Part shown: one piece after another, positions 1-14,336 of the stretch
Layout of the letters: each line of letters starts with the position of its first letter
How positions within the stretch are numbered: the first letter of the stretch is position 1
Origin: Lagopus muta
Taxonomy: Eukaryota; Chordata; Aves; Galliformes; Phasianidae
DNA: 64,000 nucleotides
Assembly (NCBI RefSeq): GCF_023343835.1
Contig: NC_064439.1
Location: 39,611,508-39,675,507, forward strand
Direction of reading: 5' to 3'
Notes under the pieces: generated by a model
Told to the model about the DNA's origin: nothing
The model's input: only the letters and a program-made list of their open reading frames with translations
The model's database searches: none
Position numbers and translations under genes: made by a program

Positions 1-898
1 TTGAAGACTGGTGGTTGGAGAGCATGCTTACATTTTGGTTACCTTTTAACATCCTTTATTGAGGTTCTTCAATTTCTCATTTTTTTAAGTAAGAAAAAAA
101 TCAAACCTGCAGTATTCTTTAGAAACTTCACTGACTTTGAGCAACTCAGAATGAAAACTTGATTTTTAAAAACAGTTCTACTAATCAAGTTGAACTGCAA
201 CTGGGAACTCTTGGAAGCATTACACATCTAAAACAGAGATAAGAAGTAGAATTATTACTCACAGTTAATAGATGACTTGCTTCTGATTATCACACTCTCC
301 TTGATTTTAACCACAGATCCACAAAATCTCAAGATAAATCTCTACTGCTTTGCCAAGTCCCAGTCAATTTCTACACATCTAAGTGAGTACACGTCATGAA
401 CAGAAATGTCACTTCTCATCTGAAGAAGCTACATTTGCTTCATAAGTTCAGTTTTTGCTTCCTCAGCCAATTGCCTTCCCCTGCTCAACAGTCTGAAATT
501 CTATAGACAGCAACAGACTAAGGTCAGCTGCCCTTTTGTAAAAGGAGAAGACAGTAAAAATAAAGTAATACTACATAGTTCTCTAATTTCAAGTGGACTT
601 GCTTAGAGGTTGCTTTTTAGTGCTGTGAAGAAAACATAGCCTTAATGATAACGCATCTATTTTTCATTCATCAGGCTTGGAATTCATAACAATTACGAAA
701 AAGAACATTAATTGTCTTTATCCATGCTTCAGCACATCCAACACCACCACACTGAGGGACAGCAATTTATAGCAAACAGATAAACAAAAGGTACACAATT
801 GAGATTGATACCATAAGCAGCACTTAGACCTTCCACTCCACTGAACTGGCTGGCTGCCCAATGCTATTTGTGACATTTAACAATCCTTCCTACCTTCC

Positions 899-919
899 TT
901 TTTTTTTTTTTTTTTTTTT
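899..919. repeat. poly(T) tract
   Basis: A run of 21 T. In the sense direction of OSBPL10 (minus strand) it reads as poly(A). No recognisable retrotransposed body adjoins it, so it is listed as a simple repeat only. Confidence 0.9.
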
Positions 920-1030
920 AAATTTGTTCTAAATTTGCTACTATTTAATTCAGCAGACTTCACTTCTGTATTGCAGATCACAGAGAAAAGGCTAACAGTG
1001 ACATAACTGGGGGAATAAACAGGTCAGTGC

Positions 1031-1113
1031 AATCTTAACAGTATTATATATATATAATATATAAGATTATTATATATATATATATATATATATAATCTTA
1101 ACAACAGTATTAT
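1031..1113. repeat. AT-dinucleotide tract with palindrome and duplicated flanks
   Basis: An almost pure TA tract (about 1044-1096) holds an inverted pair around TAAGATTAT and ATAATCTTA. It is flanked by two near-identical copies of AATCTTAACAGTATTAT, at 1031-1047 and 1094-1113; the second copy carries an extra ACA. The sequence could extrude as a cruciform. This layout suggests local duplication around an unstable AT microsatellite. Confidence 0.8.
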
Positions 1114-4100
1114 CATCCAGTTCAACTCACATCACAGATGAAAAACAGTTTGCAGATAGAAAAATAAATTTTCATTTACAAGGAAAACAACTTTGACACA
1201 AAACAAGAACAGAGCAACTCCATGTTACTTCTAATAACTGGACTGCAGCCAAAAGGGAATTGGGCTTGAAAACATTGGAAATATCCAAATAATTTATCAG
1301 GACAGCATCTCTGATAAAAATAGATTTTATTCACAATTGCAGTGGCGGGCATCCTGCAAATAGGTGCACATGCACTACTTCAGGTTCACAAATATTCCCA
1401 ACACTTAACTAGACATACGGATACCTGCTAAACATACATAGCTGCTATCTACACATGCTTACTGCTAATTGCTTAACTTCTCCTCCTCAAGTTTTCTATC
1501 ACTCAGGTCTTGCCTGTCCAGCACCAAAAATTAGTAGTCATTCTACATAACATGCCTGTTGATATCCTTCTAAGTCACTAAGTCACCTTGTGTCACTAAG
1601 GAGTGGGACCTCTAACTCGACTTCAACTCGAGGCTCAGAGGTATTCCAGATGGCTGGACAGACAAGAGCTGCAGTCTTTGTCCCTATAAATTACTCCATC
1701 TACCTAATCCCTGTGACCACAAATTACTTCACCTATCTGCTGAGCATGCAAAGATTATCAGAGATCCCTGATGAGGTAAAAAGACTCTCCTGAAAAGAAC
1801 TATTAGGAAAATGTTTATCTTGTCAGTTGGCAGCCATCAGAAATCAAGTTCTTTACTTTCTCTGTTTTCCAAAAATCCAGTGGGTTTAATATTGTTTAGA
1901 TTTTGCACACCAAGAGGATGCAAAGAAAATACAATGCATGTACTCTGCTTAGTCAAAGAATATTCTCACAGCAACGTGCCACAAGAGTACTCAAACTAAC
2001 TCTTTGGAGAGCCTATGATCAATCAAGGTGAGACATAAGGAAAGAAATCAACTCATTTGCTGTCATCATACAATAAATCACGCGTACAAAAAAAACCCTA
2101 AATATTGAGGGAATCATACATCACTACAAAGTCTTAAGCATCTCCAGAAGCAACACAATCAATAGAATTTGATAGGTTTGGTGAGTACACTTCACATCAA
2201 AAATTGCATTGTGTCTAACAAACTCCTTTTCCACAAAGTACTTAAAAATTCAGTATGAAATAAGCAGTTTCACACACCAAAAATACATCTCTCCAACAAG
2301 ACAAATACCAGATTGTGGAAAGCTGAAATTTTGAACTAGAAGGCTCTATTATGTCCATTAAACATACTATAAATGACCTTAAAACCTAAGAATCTCAGAG
2401 GCTTATTTGAGTGAAAGTAATAAGATGACACTGAATGTAGCCAGTGAACACAGCTGCTCCAATTGACAAGTCTAAGTCTGACTGATGCTATTACGCCATA
2501 TTCTTTCAGTAGTATCTACACAGAGATGTGCACACTGAGAATGCATTTTCTGTACAATCACGTATGATGACAGATCAATAATGAAATTAAACTTGACCAA
2601 GAGCCAATACATCACAGAGATTTCTGACAACTACTTGCCATATTTTGTAGGATTCTTAATAGACTGAAAGAGAAGACATGACATTACCTTGGGGTTTTTT
2701 GGTGTTTGCTATTATAACATCCAAAAATCAATGAAAAATAATCATTTGATAACTTGGTTTTCCTACGACATAATGGGAGAGTAGCAAATTCAGACATCTT
2801 GTATCCTATCTCCACTATGCCCAATGGAAGTCTGAAATCGTTGGGTTTATACCAGCATGATCGTGCAGCAAAGTTTAAAGAAAACCACATCCCACAGACA
2901 TGTGTCAGACAGTCAGGTCCATATCACAATTTTATCTCAAGCCACTCAGTATCATCCATAATCTAAGTTCTCTGCTATTCGCTACTAGTAAACTTCAGTG
3001 ATGTCAAAACATACAGCAGAAAAAGACTGCTGAAAACAAAGAACATCTATCCAACTGAAGTACCCACACACCCTTCTTCACCTTTAGCTATTGGAGCCTG
3101 TCCTCTAAGTTATGTTAAGTGAGGCAGACACCATTACCAAAAGCACAGAAAATGCAGGAAGGAAGGAAGCAGTGAATATTTATCACAGGTGTCTACTACA
3201 CAATACCTTCCAATTGTCCTATCCTAAACTGTCCTATCACTTCCCTTGTACTGCATGCCAATGATGAACCCAACCCATACTTGCAGAGGTAAATCTGGTT
3301 AATATTTCTCTAACCTGTATCTCCCAACTCTTCCTTTCTCTTCTATGACAACCTGTAAGGATTAAGTCCGACTCAAACCTGCATTACTGTGACTAGGTAT
3401 TATGTCCTGCCTGGTGAAGGCACCTTCACCCATTTGCTGACTTTGAGACATCTTCATTACCAAAAATTACTGGTTTCAAGCAGAAAAGTATCTAAGCATA
3501 GGACAGCCACTGCGGGCCTGAGGTTTTATGTCAGATCTGATATTAGTTTGGATGTCACCTGGAGATGAAGTACTCTCGGGGACTGAAATATTAATAAACC
3601 AAATAACAAAGGCACAGAGAGCGACCCTGAGCAGCAGCAAGAGCACTGAAACTGAGGAAGAGATGATTGCTGGCTTCCAAAGCCCAAACACCTCCACGTT
3701 GGAAGTCTGGAAAACTATTCAAGTAATCAAGACCACAAAATGGACTGCAAATAGAGCTAGCTCAAATAACACGAATACTCTGACTTCAATTAGAGTAGCT
3801 GTAGAGTAGTTCAGCTACTCTAAGTGCCTACTTCTTTGTTCAATTTAACAGTGAGAGAACGGAAATTAGAAACACTGTTCAATCATAGTTTGAGCCAATT
3901 TCACAAAGAAAAGGAATCTGTTGTCTTAACTCAGAAGTTATTTGGGCTGTAATGTCTTAGAGTTAAAAGCCATGGAAATTGCCTGTGTAGCTGAAACATA
4001 ATAGGTGAAATGTGCTACAGTGACAGCCTGTCCCTTAAAACAGGTACAGCACAGTGGTTAGTCAGGGAACTTCAGGGAGTTGACCAGCATATAAAGAATG

Positions 4101-4836
4101 AAGAGTAAATACCAGCGCAAGTAAATTCTTCTTTACTGCTTACAGGATACTAGGGTCACTTTAAGAGAGCGTAAAAACCCTGAAATCAAGGAAAGTTAAA
4201 TTTTATGCTATAAAAGCTGCTCTATTTTGTAGATAACACTTACTGGAAAAAATATCTACTAGAAAACAGGACTGTCTCTTACTTAGTTCTTCCCTCACAT
4301 TTAAACACGCAATACAAGAAGTGAGAGGGGATTCGTAGAATCTCTTATTAAAAGCACCCAGAAGTTTTCATTAGAAAGATATTACTGAAAATTAATTAGA
4401 GCAGTCACTCATGTAATGGTTTATGGAGACAGGAACTTGGTTTTATCACAACCACTCTGCTGCCAACGAGCGATGGACAATTTATAGAGCAGAAGAAGAT
4501 GACAATTAAGGAGCAGACAAGCAGAACAGTTTGGTCATTGGGTTTGCCAGAAGCCTTCAGGAGATATACCTAAAACTAAGTAAACAGAAATCTGAAGACT
4601 CACATTGACACTACAGTTCAGTATAAAACACTATTACTTTGACTTCCACCCACAAACAAAAGCAAAGCATACAGTCCCTCACTGGACTGTATCTTCTAGG
4701 CACTAATAAATAAGTTGGTGAAGATAGTTTTCTTTGTACAAGTTCGTATCAAAACTAGCTCATCAACAAGCATCTTGGACAACTTAAAGATGAGAACTAG
4801 TTGGTTACTCCTTCCTAGGCTTATTAAACAACTGAT

Positions 4837-4856
4837 GGAGGGGAGGGGGAAGGGGG
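4837..4856 (+). repeat. G-run cluster (possible G-quadruplex)
   Basis: Four closely spaced G runs (2, 4, 5 and 5 G, separated by one or two A) on the plus strand, which is antisense to OSBPL10. The first run has only two G, so this is a borderline quadruplex motif in otherwise AT-rich intronic DNA. Confidence 0.4.
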
Positions 4857-6182
4857 TCAACTGCCCCCATAGGCCTGTGTTTTGACAATATACTGGTGTT
4901 ATTCTTTCAAGTTATACAGAACACTGGACTTTCTCCTGCAGCTTCAACAAACTAAGCAAGCACTTACTGGTGACAGCAAAGATTTAACTGTTATCCTTGA
5001 AGCTGGAGTACTTTACAAGACAGATAATGACATTTAAGATATATTTACAATTTTTTTTTTTTTCAAGTTTATTTGTCACTTCCGTAAGTGGAATCCCATG
5101 GCCACGAGTGAGTACAGTGAGGAATAAGTAAGAAGTTTACTTCCTTTAGGTGACAGTGTGTTTTTAATTCAGTTCAAAAAACCTTGTGAAACCGTATCAA
5201 CTGAGGGCTGTTTTAGTGACATATTGTGTTGTTGTATTTATCAGCACGGATAAAACTGCAGAGAGAATTCTGATGTTTAGACTTTTCTGTATTCACACCA
5301 CTAAGAATCACAACTGATGGCACATGGTCTGAGTATTTTCCTTCAAAGAGAGGAATAAGCACAATACTAGTTTCTCCCCATTCATTTCTACTTTACATTA
5401 TCTATTTGATCTCTGGCTTACCATCTGCTAATCCAAAAACCTCTATATAACGAAAAATTAAACCTACAAGTGAAAGCACACACCTAGTATATTCTGTATT
5501 TTCAACACCCTCAGGCACGCTGTGTAAAGCTCTGGTTAATGTCACTTCTGCTAAGCTTAAAAATGACCAGCAGGTAGAAAAAGTATCCTCTGTTTCTTCT
5601 GATGTATGAGAAACAGCTAGGATGTCATATGAACCTAGAGATATTAGCTCCAGCTTTCTCTAGTCTTCCTGAGAGAGCAGTGTGACAGAAATACCACCAG
5701 AAGACAATAAATAAATAAATACAAAAATGTGTTCATGTAGGGCAAGCAGGAAAATACTCAAAGGTACACAGGAAGCTGAATCACCCCATACATTTTGAAA
5801 GTTTTCAAACAAACACCATTCAAAAACACCAAAAGTCACCTTTATTGCTGAGTACACCCAGGCTCCAAATCACAGGTGCCATTAATGTATTCCAGGCAGA
5901 AGAAGCTGTTATGTCTGCTCCCACTTCACTGCTGGAGATCATCACCCCGCAGAGTGAATAAACCTGTCCTCAGTGAAATTAAAATTGATGGACTCATGCT
6001 GGGTGACACTGTCTCTTGCACTGATCCGCTTTTCAAACATTGTTATTTGGAAGAAAGTAGGAGATATTTGTCTATGTGAGTTGCTTGTATGAGACTGCAA
6101 AGAAACGACATCTGCTGGAAGCCAAGGCCCTTCCAAAAGTTACACTTCATCTAATTTGCATGTGATGTATTTCCATGGAAGA

Positions 6183-6245
6183 AGACCAAAAACAAAAAAA
6201 AACAAGAAAAAACAAAAAACAAAAACAAAAACAAAAAAAAACCCA
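6183..6245. repeat. A-rich (AAAAAC)n low-complexity tract
   Basis: About 60 bases of A runs broken by single C or G in an irregular A(4-8)C pattern, directly followed by CCCAACAATC. It may be an old retroposon tail or a degenerate pentanucleotide microsatellite; no retroposon body is recognised next to it. Confidence 0.7.
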
Positions 6246-6605
6246 ACAATCATCTTACAATCATCTTATTCTTATAATTGTTTAGATTCTGCGTGAATAA
6301 TTCAAAACAAGTACACTGAAAATAAGAAAAAAAAAAGTAGTCCTGGTATTTCTTAATACAGAGAACTCCTTAATGATCAGTAAATAGGAAGTATTAAATA
6401 TCTAACGTTGATCTTTTAATCTGAGTTACTTATTTTTAAACAGAAATACGATATCTTGGATATTTACACCACAGTCCACAGCAACTGTACAAAGACAAAC
6501 AACAATGTGCCTCCTAAATCTCAGATATTTGGGCAAAATAAAGTGAACCGCACTTAGAAAACTTAAGTGAAAAACAATCTTACTCTTGTTCCTCAAGGAA
6601 GAATT

Positions 6606-6885
6606 ACAGAATGGCCTGGGTTGAAAAGGACCACAATGATCATCTTCTTTCAACCCCCTGCTGTGTGCAGGTCACCAACCAGCAGACCAGGCTGCCCAGA
6701 GCCACATCCAGCCTGGCCTTGAATGCCTGCAGGGATGGGGCATCCACAGCCTCCTTGGGCAACCTGTTCCAGTGCATCACCACCTCTGTGTGAAAAACTT
6801 CCTCCTGATATCTAACATAAACCTCCCCTGTCTCAGTTCAAGATGATTCACTTTGTCCTATCACTATCCACTTTCATAAACAGTC
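6606..6885 (-). mobile_element. CR1 LINE 3' fragment, minus strand
   Basis: On the plus strand this reads as the reverse complement of the CR1 3' region. It begins with the CAGAATGG...GGTTGAAAAGGACC end and continues through the segment equivalent to CAGGGATGGGGCATCCACAG, then CAACCTGTTCCAGTGCATCACC and CTTCCTCCTGATATCTAACAT. Homology fades near 6885. The copy is 5'-truncated, as most CR1 copies are, and has no coding capacity. It lies in OSBPL10 intron 1 in the same orientation as the gene. Confidence 0.88.
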
Positions 6886-9561
6886 ATAAGAACTGAGGAC
6901 CATCAAGACCATAAAGGACCACTTTAAAAGCCTAGTTCAACTGAAGAAACCCTCCTCTATTCATCGTTACATCAGAACTACCAGTCTGTCGCCTTAGTTT
7001 TTCAGTTCCTGTCTTTGGCTAACAGCAATACTGAGCACTGCATTCCAGCAGAATCTGTACAATAATAAATGTTGTTAGCTAAAGCAGAAGATGGCACATA
7101 ATTTGCCAGGTTAGACTTCGGGTAGGAGAGGAACTTCAGAGAATCATCCACCTGGTAGGACAGTGATCCACTGCCTCTGCCAGCTACTAGCATCACATGG
7201 AAACCACTGGCCTGTGTTTTCAGCTGTCGATCTCAAGCCTCTGGTAACAGTACACGGCAGAACTCACTTCAGTTTGTCCTGCACACATTGAAGCTCACTT
7301 ACTGCTGCATTAGGAACCCTCAACTATTCCAGACTTGTGGAAATTCAGCTTCCATGCAATTGCATGCAACACCTTTCTCCCACACTGAAAACAGCCTCTT
7401 CCACACTAAAAACCACTTTACTAATATGAATCTTTTATGACCAAAGGAAACAGATGATAAGAACAATTTTTACCACTCAGCATCAGCAGTCCTGCCAAGT
7501 CAGATTCCACTGTACTCAGTGCTACACCGATTTCAATTTTAAAGTCATGAAAACATGGCATTTTGCAGGGACCTCTGACACTGCGTATGTTTCTGTCAAA
7601 TCCCTTGTTGTATCTTACTGAATTGGTCAAACCACATTTGCTGGGCAGCCAGCAAGTAGGTAATTTTCAATCAGATTTGATAAGAGTTAACACAGAAGCA
7701 ATCAGGCTACTCTACAGAAGGCACAGGCTCACCAATAACTTTTTACAAGCACAACATGATTTCTGTTGTCATTCCTAGCATTACAGCCAAGCCAGTTATA
7801 ACAAAGCAATTCAGGAATTTCTAATTTAATCCACCCTCCCACACGAATGAGTACCTTTGCCATAACTGATGTTATGAATGACTATGATCAAGCATTGTGA
7901 AAACAGAAGTTAAAATACTTCACTGTTGCAATACGCTAGTGCTTTGATATGAAAGAAATTTCCAAGAAAGCTTTAGGCACAGTCTTTTTACCCACTGGAA
8001 CAATCCGAGAACACAGCTAGGACAATAAGCTTTTGCACTGTCTCACCAAAACTATAGAAACTGCTTTCCATTAGCCTTAGCTTGACAGAAAGATGCAGGT
8101 ACTTCCTTTCTCCCCCGAACACCCAGCAGTATGCATTCTCACTTCCAAAACAAATCATGTAGAAAGCAAGATTCCTAAGACTTACCATCTGGTTACCAGG
8201 AGCAGTTTCAGAGTTGAAGTGTTTAAAAGCCTTGTCTTGTAACTATTAGGAGCAGGTTGTTAATCTCCTGTTTCCAATATCGGGCACCCTCATCACTTTA
8301 AGTATTGGCAATGTATGTTGCAGATGCAAACAGCCAAACTCTAGTAAAAGAATCAGTGGGTGTATGACGAAATAAGGCAATGACAGTGCCTTCTAGTAGG
8401 ACATAAACCCTACAGAGCAATAGCAGGTAAAAAGGAAGGAAAAATTGCTCATCCCTGCCAATGACCAGTGATAGCTCAAGAGCAGTGCAATCTGTATCCA
8501 GAGAGACACGACTCCCTCAGCTGCTAACCCTTACATGAGAGTGAGGATGGATGGATCCAGGCTCCACACCTTCCAGTCACTCAGGTGCACTGCTCGTCCC
8601 TGAGCTCCCTGGGTTAGCCATGGCTTTTCACCTGGTGCTCAACCTGGCAAGTTCAGGCTGTGACCTGGTAGTTCCACTGCAGTGGGTCAGAGCAGTTTCA
8701 TTTGATTTGTACAGCTTGAACTCTCCCATTTCTGCTCTGCTTTTTGTGGTGGTGTTTCTTCCTTCTAGCTTTTGTCATCGTTTCTAATTATGACAAAAAA
8801 CAATACTGTACTAAGTACTTGTCTATTTAACCACTTCTTTGTAGTTTTCTTCCATTTTCTTCCCAAATGGTACAAACTACTCACAAACACTCTCAGCAGA
8901 TGCTGATTCTCAGCTGTTAGTTTCTCTTGCCTAACACTCCAAACAGAAAGATGTGATTCAGAACATACACCGTTATTCTCCCTCTCCTCAAAACAACTTG
9001 CTTCTAAGATATTATAATTGGAGATGTTCAAGTGAAGAAAACAAAATTCTCTAATAGAACACAAGTCTCAAATGAAAACAGAACCTACAAGTCATGCATT
9101 TAACAGCCATATCTAAAAAGCATTATTTTGCACACACATTATTTCTCACAAGAAAACACTGTAAAGAAGTAATACTTCTCAACTTAGAGAGCAAAAACTA
9201 ACACATTTTCCTAGCAGTGATTTGATACTGAAAGGTCATTCCTGTTCTGCAGTGCCCTTTGGTACCCTGCTGCCTCCCTCCCATACACTTCTCCATACAC
9301 CATATCCAGCACTGCACCCTCTTTGCTCAGAATGAAATGAAAAGCAATGGCAAGGAAATAGTGTGATAGAAGGAGGAAAAGAAACCAAACACTAAATACA
9401 TTTGGAGAAGAAGTCCTTAACAACAGACTAAACTTCTTGCAAATAACATTAAGGTATTCCTTAGATTCCTCTAGTAATCGATGCTTGCTGTTAAAACTGC
9501 AATCACAAGCCTGCCTACCACAGTCCATGAAACCACAACAGAGAAGGGAATTTTGGGGAGG

Positions 9562-9582
9562 AAAAAAAAAAAAAAAAAAAAA
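9562..9582. repeat. poly(A) tract
   Basis: A run of 21 A. No retroposon body or target-site duplication is recognised beside it. It causes frame-crossing Lys/Phe-rich reading frames in the area that are not genes. Confidence 0.9.
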
Positions 9583-11344
9583 GGACACAACACAACATAA
9601 CTTCTGCATCGAACACTGGGCAATAAACCAACTCCTAAGTTTAAATACTCTTTGAAACAGAACAGATTCATCAAAATTAGTTCAAGTAACTAAAGTATGA
9701 CAATACTATTAGGGAAAAAAGAAGCAAACAGAACAAGTATAGATCATTATAGATAAGGCACAAAAGCAGAGCTCCAGTAGTTTCCAGATTTCCAGAACTT
9801 AGTCACAGTTCCATAATTTTTATAGTTTCCTTTTTAAAAGTGTGCAATTCAGTATTCCAGTAACTAAATCCAGTTGAAGGAATGTAATGAAAGTCAAAAC
9901 TCAACATATGAGTACAGTAGGCATTTTCGGTCTCTTAGACATCTGTTCTTGATGTCCTGACACCATCTCAAAAATACAATCTGTGAGAAACCGTACTGTA
10001 TACTCTTCCTGTACCAGCTGCTTTCTCTATTACCACTGACAGTTCCATTTAAGCTGTCCAAGTCCCTTGGTTGAGATACCTATTCCACACCCCTAGTGTT
10101 CAATCTGTTCAGACATAAATTGTGAAAAATCCAGTCTTAAGCTCAAGGGGAATAAAATTCCAAAAGGTTTCAAGCCATTGCCTAATCTCTGGAACCAACG
10201 GTCAGTCTGTCCAGTTCTAACTATTAGAAAATGCAACATTTTTACAGCTGATCTCTTTACTTTCAAGTATTTTCTCCAATTCACTTCCTAGAACACCTAC
10301 CAACCCTACACTCATTGCCACAGCATCAAATAAAAGATCAGATAAAGGGGAAAATATTGAGAAGGACCCTTCAAACACTAGAAGGAAGACAGGTGGACTC
10401 GTGCCACTTACCTGGTCCTACTTCATATCCCTTCAGACTTAACTGCCAATCCGGCAATCCAACACAGGAAGGATCAAGACAAGATTCAGCACCTTTTCAA
10501 CACTTTTTCCTCAAGACTTTAATTCTTCCATTTAAAAACTAGAAAAGACATGAACCCAAGCCATCAGGCTAACAGTTCTAAGCTGCTCCAGCACCTGCTT
10601 AGAAGGTCTTGCCATTTCCTATGACTCATCCTTCAGCACAGAACTCCTACCGGAACATCTGTGCCCAAGCAAGGCCCACCTGAGCCTCCTACCAACTTTC
10701 ACAGTCGTCTGCACCCTCTATTACAGCTCATGCATGACAGAGACAGTCCCAACAGACTTCACACACTGACAGTGTGGCACAGTCACAGTGTGAAAGGAGA
10801 ACCTTCAGTTCTTCCTACGTTTGAACAATCCGCCAGCCTCCCAAAGCCTAGCAGAAACGCAGTATGTGTTACAGGCTTTCTTCTGAGCAATATTGGACAC
10901 TTCGAGCCCCTGGGAAAGACAGGGCAGCTGAAGGAGACTGCCCAAAAACACCACCTGCTTACTGCCTGCAACTAATTCCTACATCTATATCCACATATAT
11001 GTACATATATATCCAGAGTTTTGCTTTCAGATAGTGGCTGTTCTCTTACCTTCTTATGCTAAGTCTCAATTAGTACCTTACTTAAGAAAAGTGTAACATG
11101 TTATTTTCCCAGCATAATCACATTTTCCTACCAAAATATAACTGGGGATGTGAAGGGGGTTTGTAACTAGCAGTCCCCCAGCAAGTTATTTAATTATAGA
11201 AGAAACCTGAAGAGCTAGAAGTTTCTGGTATCCCAGTCTTTTCTTGTGTTATTTTTCTGATTTTCTATGATTGTTCTCAGGACATTCTGCACTGAGACCT
11301 GCCAAAACTAAGTAGCCCATGTATTAATTAAAAAATTTAATTAA

Positions 11345-11380
11345 AAAAAAAGAAAGAAAGAAAGAAAGAAAAAAAAAGTA
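11345..11380. repeat. (GAAA)n microsatellite
   Basis: Short GAAA repeat (four to five units) flanked by A runs, preceded by ATTAATTAAAAAATTTAATTAA. A simple repeat within intronic sequence. Confidence 0.8.
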
Positions 11381-13226
11381 AGTAAAAGCAAGAAAGTATT
11401 TACACAACTAATCCTGGTTTATTTTCACATTGGCTAGGTTTCAAGCTGACGTATTTTCAACATTCAGAAGCCAACCCCTTAAAAAGAACCTATCCAGAGA
11501 AAGACACTGACTGCACTGCACTGCATTACAACAGTACAATTCAACAGAGTACAAAGCATATTCCATCCCATCAACAAATAATATACCATAAATATAGCTG
11601 CCTTGAGCCAGCTAAGCTTTATGGAGGTTTTATCACAGTTCACTGACTTCTCTGTCAGACCTTCATAGTTCAACCTTGTTTTGCAATGCCCTGTCCTCAG
11701 CAAGAGTATTTGCCAGAAGCCAGCAACTCCTCAGCATTGTTTTTAGCTACATATGGAACATCAAGGAATAAGAGACCTCAAGATGTAATAACTTTCCTGT
11801 AAACTGAAAGCCTACTGTTTCAATTTGAAAACCACAGCATCTTATAATCAATGAGAGCCACTTTTGGATCTCAGTTCTGCTGCAAAAGATAAACCTAAAC
11901 ACATATCTAAACCTCTGACAATGATTTAACAAGGAAAGGCTCTTTTATTAGGGATCTAGCACTTCTTCCTCTAATCTCAGTAGACAGTGCTTCATTTAAG
12001 GCTTGCCCAAATTCTACAAACGACGCATGGTATTACCTGATAAAACAGACAATTTTGGGGATGGCTTTTGTTTTTTAAAAAACACCGCAGTGTAAAATAT
12101 GGGTTTGTTTTTGTTTTTTTAATGAAAAAAAGATAACAGCTGTGCTACAACTTAGTTCTAGAAACTACTTGTACAGAATAATGTATTGCAAAGCTGACAA
12201 GGATACAACCTCACTGTCAGGATTTTTTTTCAATTGTATGTGTTGTAATGTGTTCCAAGCATTAATAACATTTCCAGCAAAGCAGTAAATTAGCACAGTT
12301 CATAACTCACTTTTATCTGAAACGTTCTTGTCTTCATCATCTAGGCCAGGGGTGTAATGCCAATACAAAACTGGTGCATACAAGAATTTGGCTCCTTTTT
12401 TTTTTTTCCTGATAATTCTCTCATGTTCATCTAGCTATTGTAGCATGTGGACCAGCATACATTACCCATGTAATTTATGTGGAAGAAACAGCCTGGTTTT
12501 AGCTGTTTTTAAACCCTGGAACACATCATAAGAGCTGAAGCACCACTTACAAAAGCAGTAAACACAAAGATTTCAAAGGCAGTTTCCAGATGCAGAAAGG
12601 CATGCGCTGATGCCAGGAAACAGCAGTCCTCATACCAGTTCTTCATTCCTCTCTCATTCCACATAGCATCGCTTACATAATTCATAAAGGTATATTCTCC
12701 ACAGTTATTCCAGACACAAATTATTATAATATATTCTATATGATTACATGGACCATCAGACACTTTCAGGCAGACACACACCTTCTGAACACACCTGTTG
12801 GGGCAATAATTTGCATGCAAGTTAAAACCAGATATATTATTCCATCAAATTTGTTCTGTGTGATTACTACACTGCTTAAAGCAGCTGTTATTTTTCACTT
12901 TCAAGACGATAACTTATCATCTAGGTTCTCCAAATTGAACCTCATGAATATTGGCACTTCTCCCAACAGCAACGTTCATTTAAAATACTATTTCACCCAC
13001 AGAACCTGTTGAACAAGTAATATTTATTCTATGCTCACACACAAGGGGCTGAGAACTCAGCTATGTTAACACTTATGCCATTTTTGTGAGTTGCCTGTAT
13101 TTTTCAAAATATATTTATTTATATGAAACTAAATAATGCAATGGACAATTGAAGGAGGTCCTGCTTCTGGATTTGTTGTATTTCTCAGTTTCTCTCTTCA
13201 CTACAGTTTGCTTTTCTTAGCTTTAA

Positions 13227-13261
13227 AAAGAAAAAAAAAAAAAAAAACAAAAAAAAAAACC
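13227..13261. repeat. A-rich tract
   Basis: About 35 bases made of long A runs interrupted by G and C. The open frame that crosses it (13136-13543) has no recognisable domain and is not called a gene. Confidence 0.8.
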
Positions 13262-14336
13262 TGTAATCACCAAATCCCCAATTTGAAATTACAAACATAT
13301 TCAAGACCACGCCAAGCCTTCTCTATACATCATAGGGATGAAACTAAGACACACAAAGTAAGGAAGCTGCTTTCTAGCTACCATTGCACTGGCTCATTTC
13401 CATCTCTTACCCACCTTACTTCTATCTCTTCTCCATCTCAACAAGTCCAAACAAAGCTCTGCGGAATCCAGATCTTTCTTGCTTACTACATCATCTCACG
13501 AGACCTGGAATTTCCCAGCTCTACATGTCAACACTCTGAATAGGGCTGACCCTACCTTTTCTCTTGAAATCATTGATTCACTGACTAAGATGAGAAGTTA
13601 AAGTTTCTGTGTTTGGTCTTGACAGCGGATGTGCAGCCCTCTTCAGAACACAATATCTTGTCAACAGCGCTTCTCGAAACATATGCACAGAATCCACAGC
13701 CCACCAAATGGTGGTTTCATCAATATGTTGTGAGATATTCAGAGTATTAGCCATGATCCCCCTGGAAACAGCGTATTCTAATTTACAAGCAACATTTACT
13801 TTGAAAGACCTTTAAATGTTAAGTTGCTGCTTTATATCTATTTCTAAAATCTCTGTCTTATGTATGCACAAAAATCCAGATACTCATTCTTTAATGAAAA
13901 ACAAAGGAACAACACGCATGACCTTTAAAAGGAAAAATCATCACATATGCTTAAATTTACACATGAACAATATTGTGTTTAAAAGGGCAAAGATAAGCCT
14001 GGCACAGGACTATATATCCAGGTGGGCGCTGTCAGTAGCTTCCCCTGGCTGCAGTTCACATGCTATTAATGTGGAACAAACTCTGTCACAGAAGGTGGGA
14101 GAGGTAAGAAAGCAGAAAAATGTTGGCACTGCCCAGAGCGCTCTGCAAAGTAGAAAAGAATAATTTCTGCCTACTTCTTCTGTGTCGTTCTTACAAGTGG
14201 GATTAAAACTAAGAGCAGATTTTCTCACACAGGCTTCCTCAACATCATTCTGAATATATATTACATGATTTCTAGACATTCCTTTTCATTTAAAAAAAAA
14301 TTGCTCAAGGTCTATCTCTGTACTGTCTTCAGTTTT

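Noticed and set aside
2684..2890. Minus-strand frame ending in YNSKHQKTPR, which recalls a SKHQKPRG segment of the ORP10 PH domain
   Set aside because: Only the last few residues are similar, the surrounding residues do not fit a PH domain, and part of the match is encoded by a low-complexity AAAAAACCCC run. No proper splice acceptor or donor frames it. Judged to be chance.
3476..3697. 73-codon minus-strand frame with a hydrophobic, signal-like N-terminus
   Set aside because: No domain, no homology that I recognise, no splice sites or promoter; a frame of this length with Leu/Val runs is common by chance.
12340..12400. CTAGGCCAGGGGTGTAATGCC, which recalls a hAT-type transposon end
   Set aside because: Only about 15 bases are suggestive; the following sequence does not continue the pattern and no far end is seen.
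13136..13543. 135-codon plus-strand frame
   Set aside because: Crosses an A-rich tract giving a Lys run, with no domain; intronic background.
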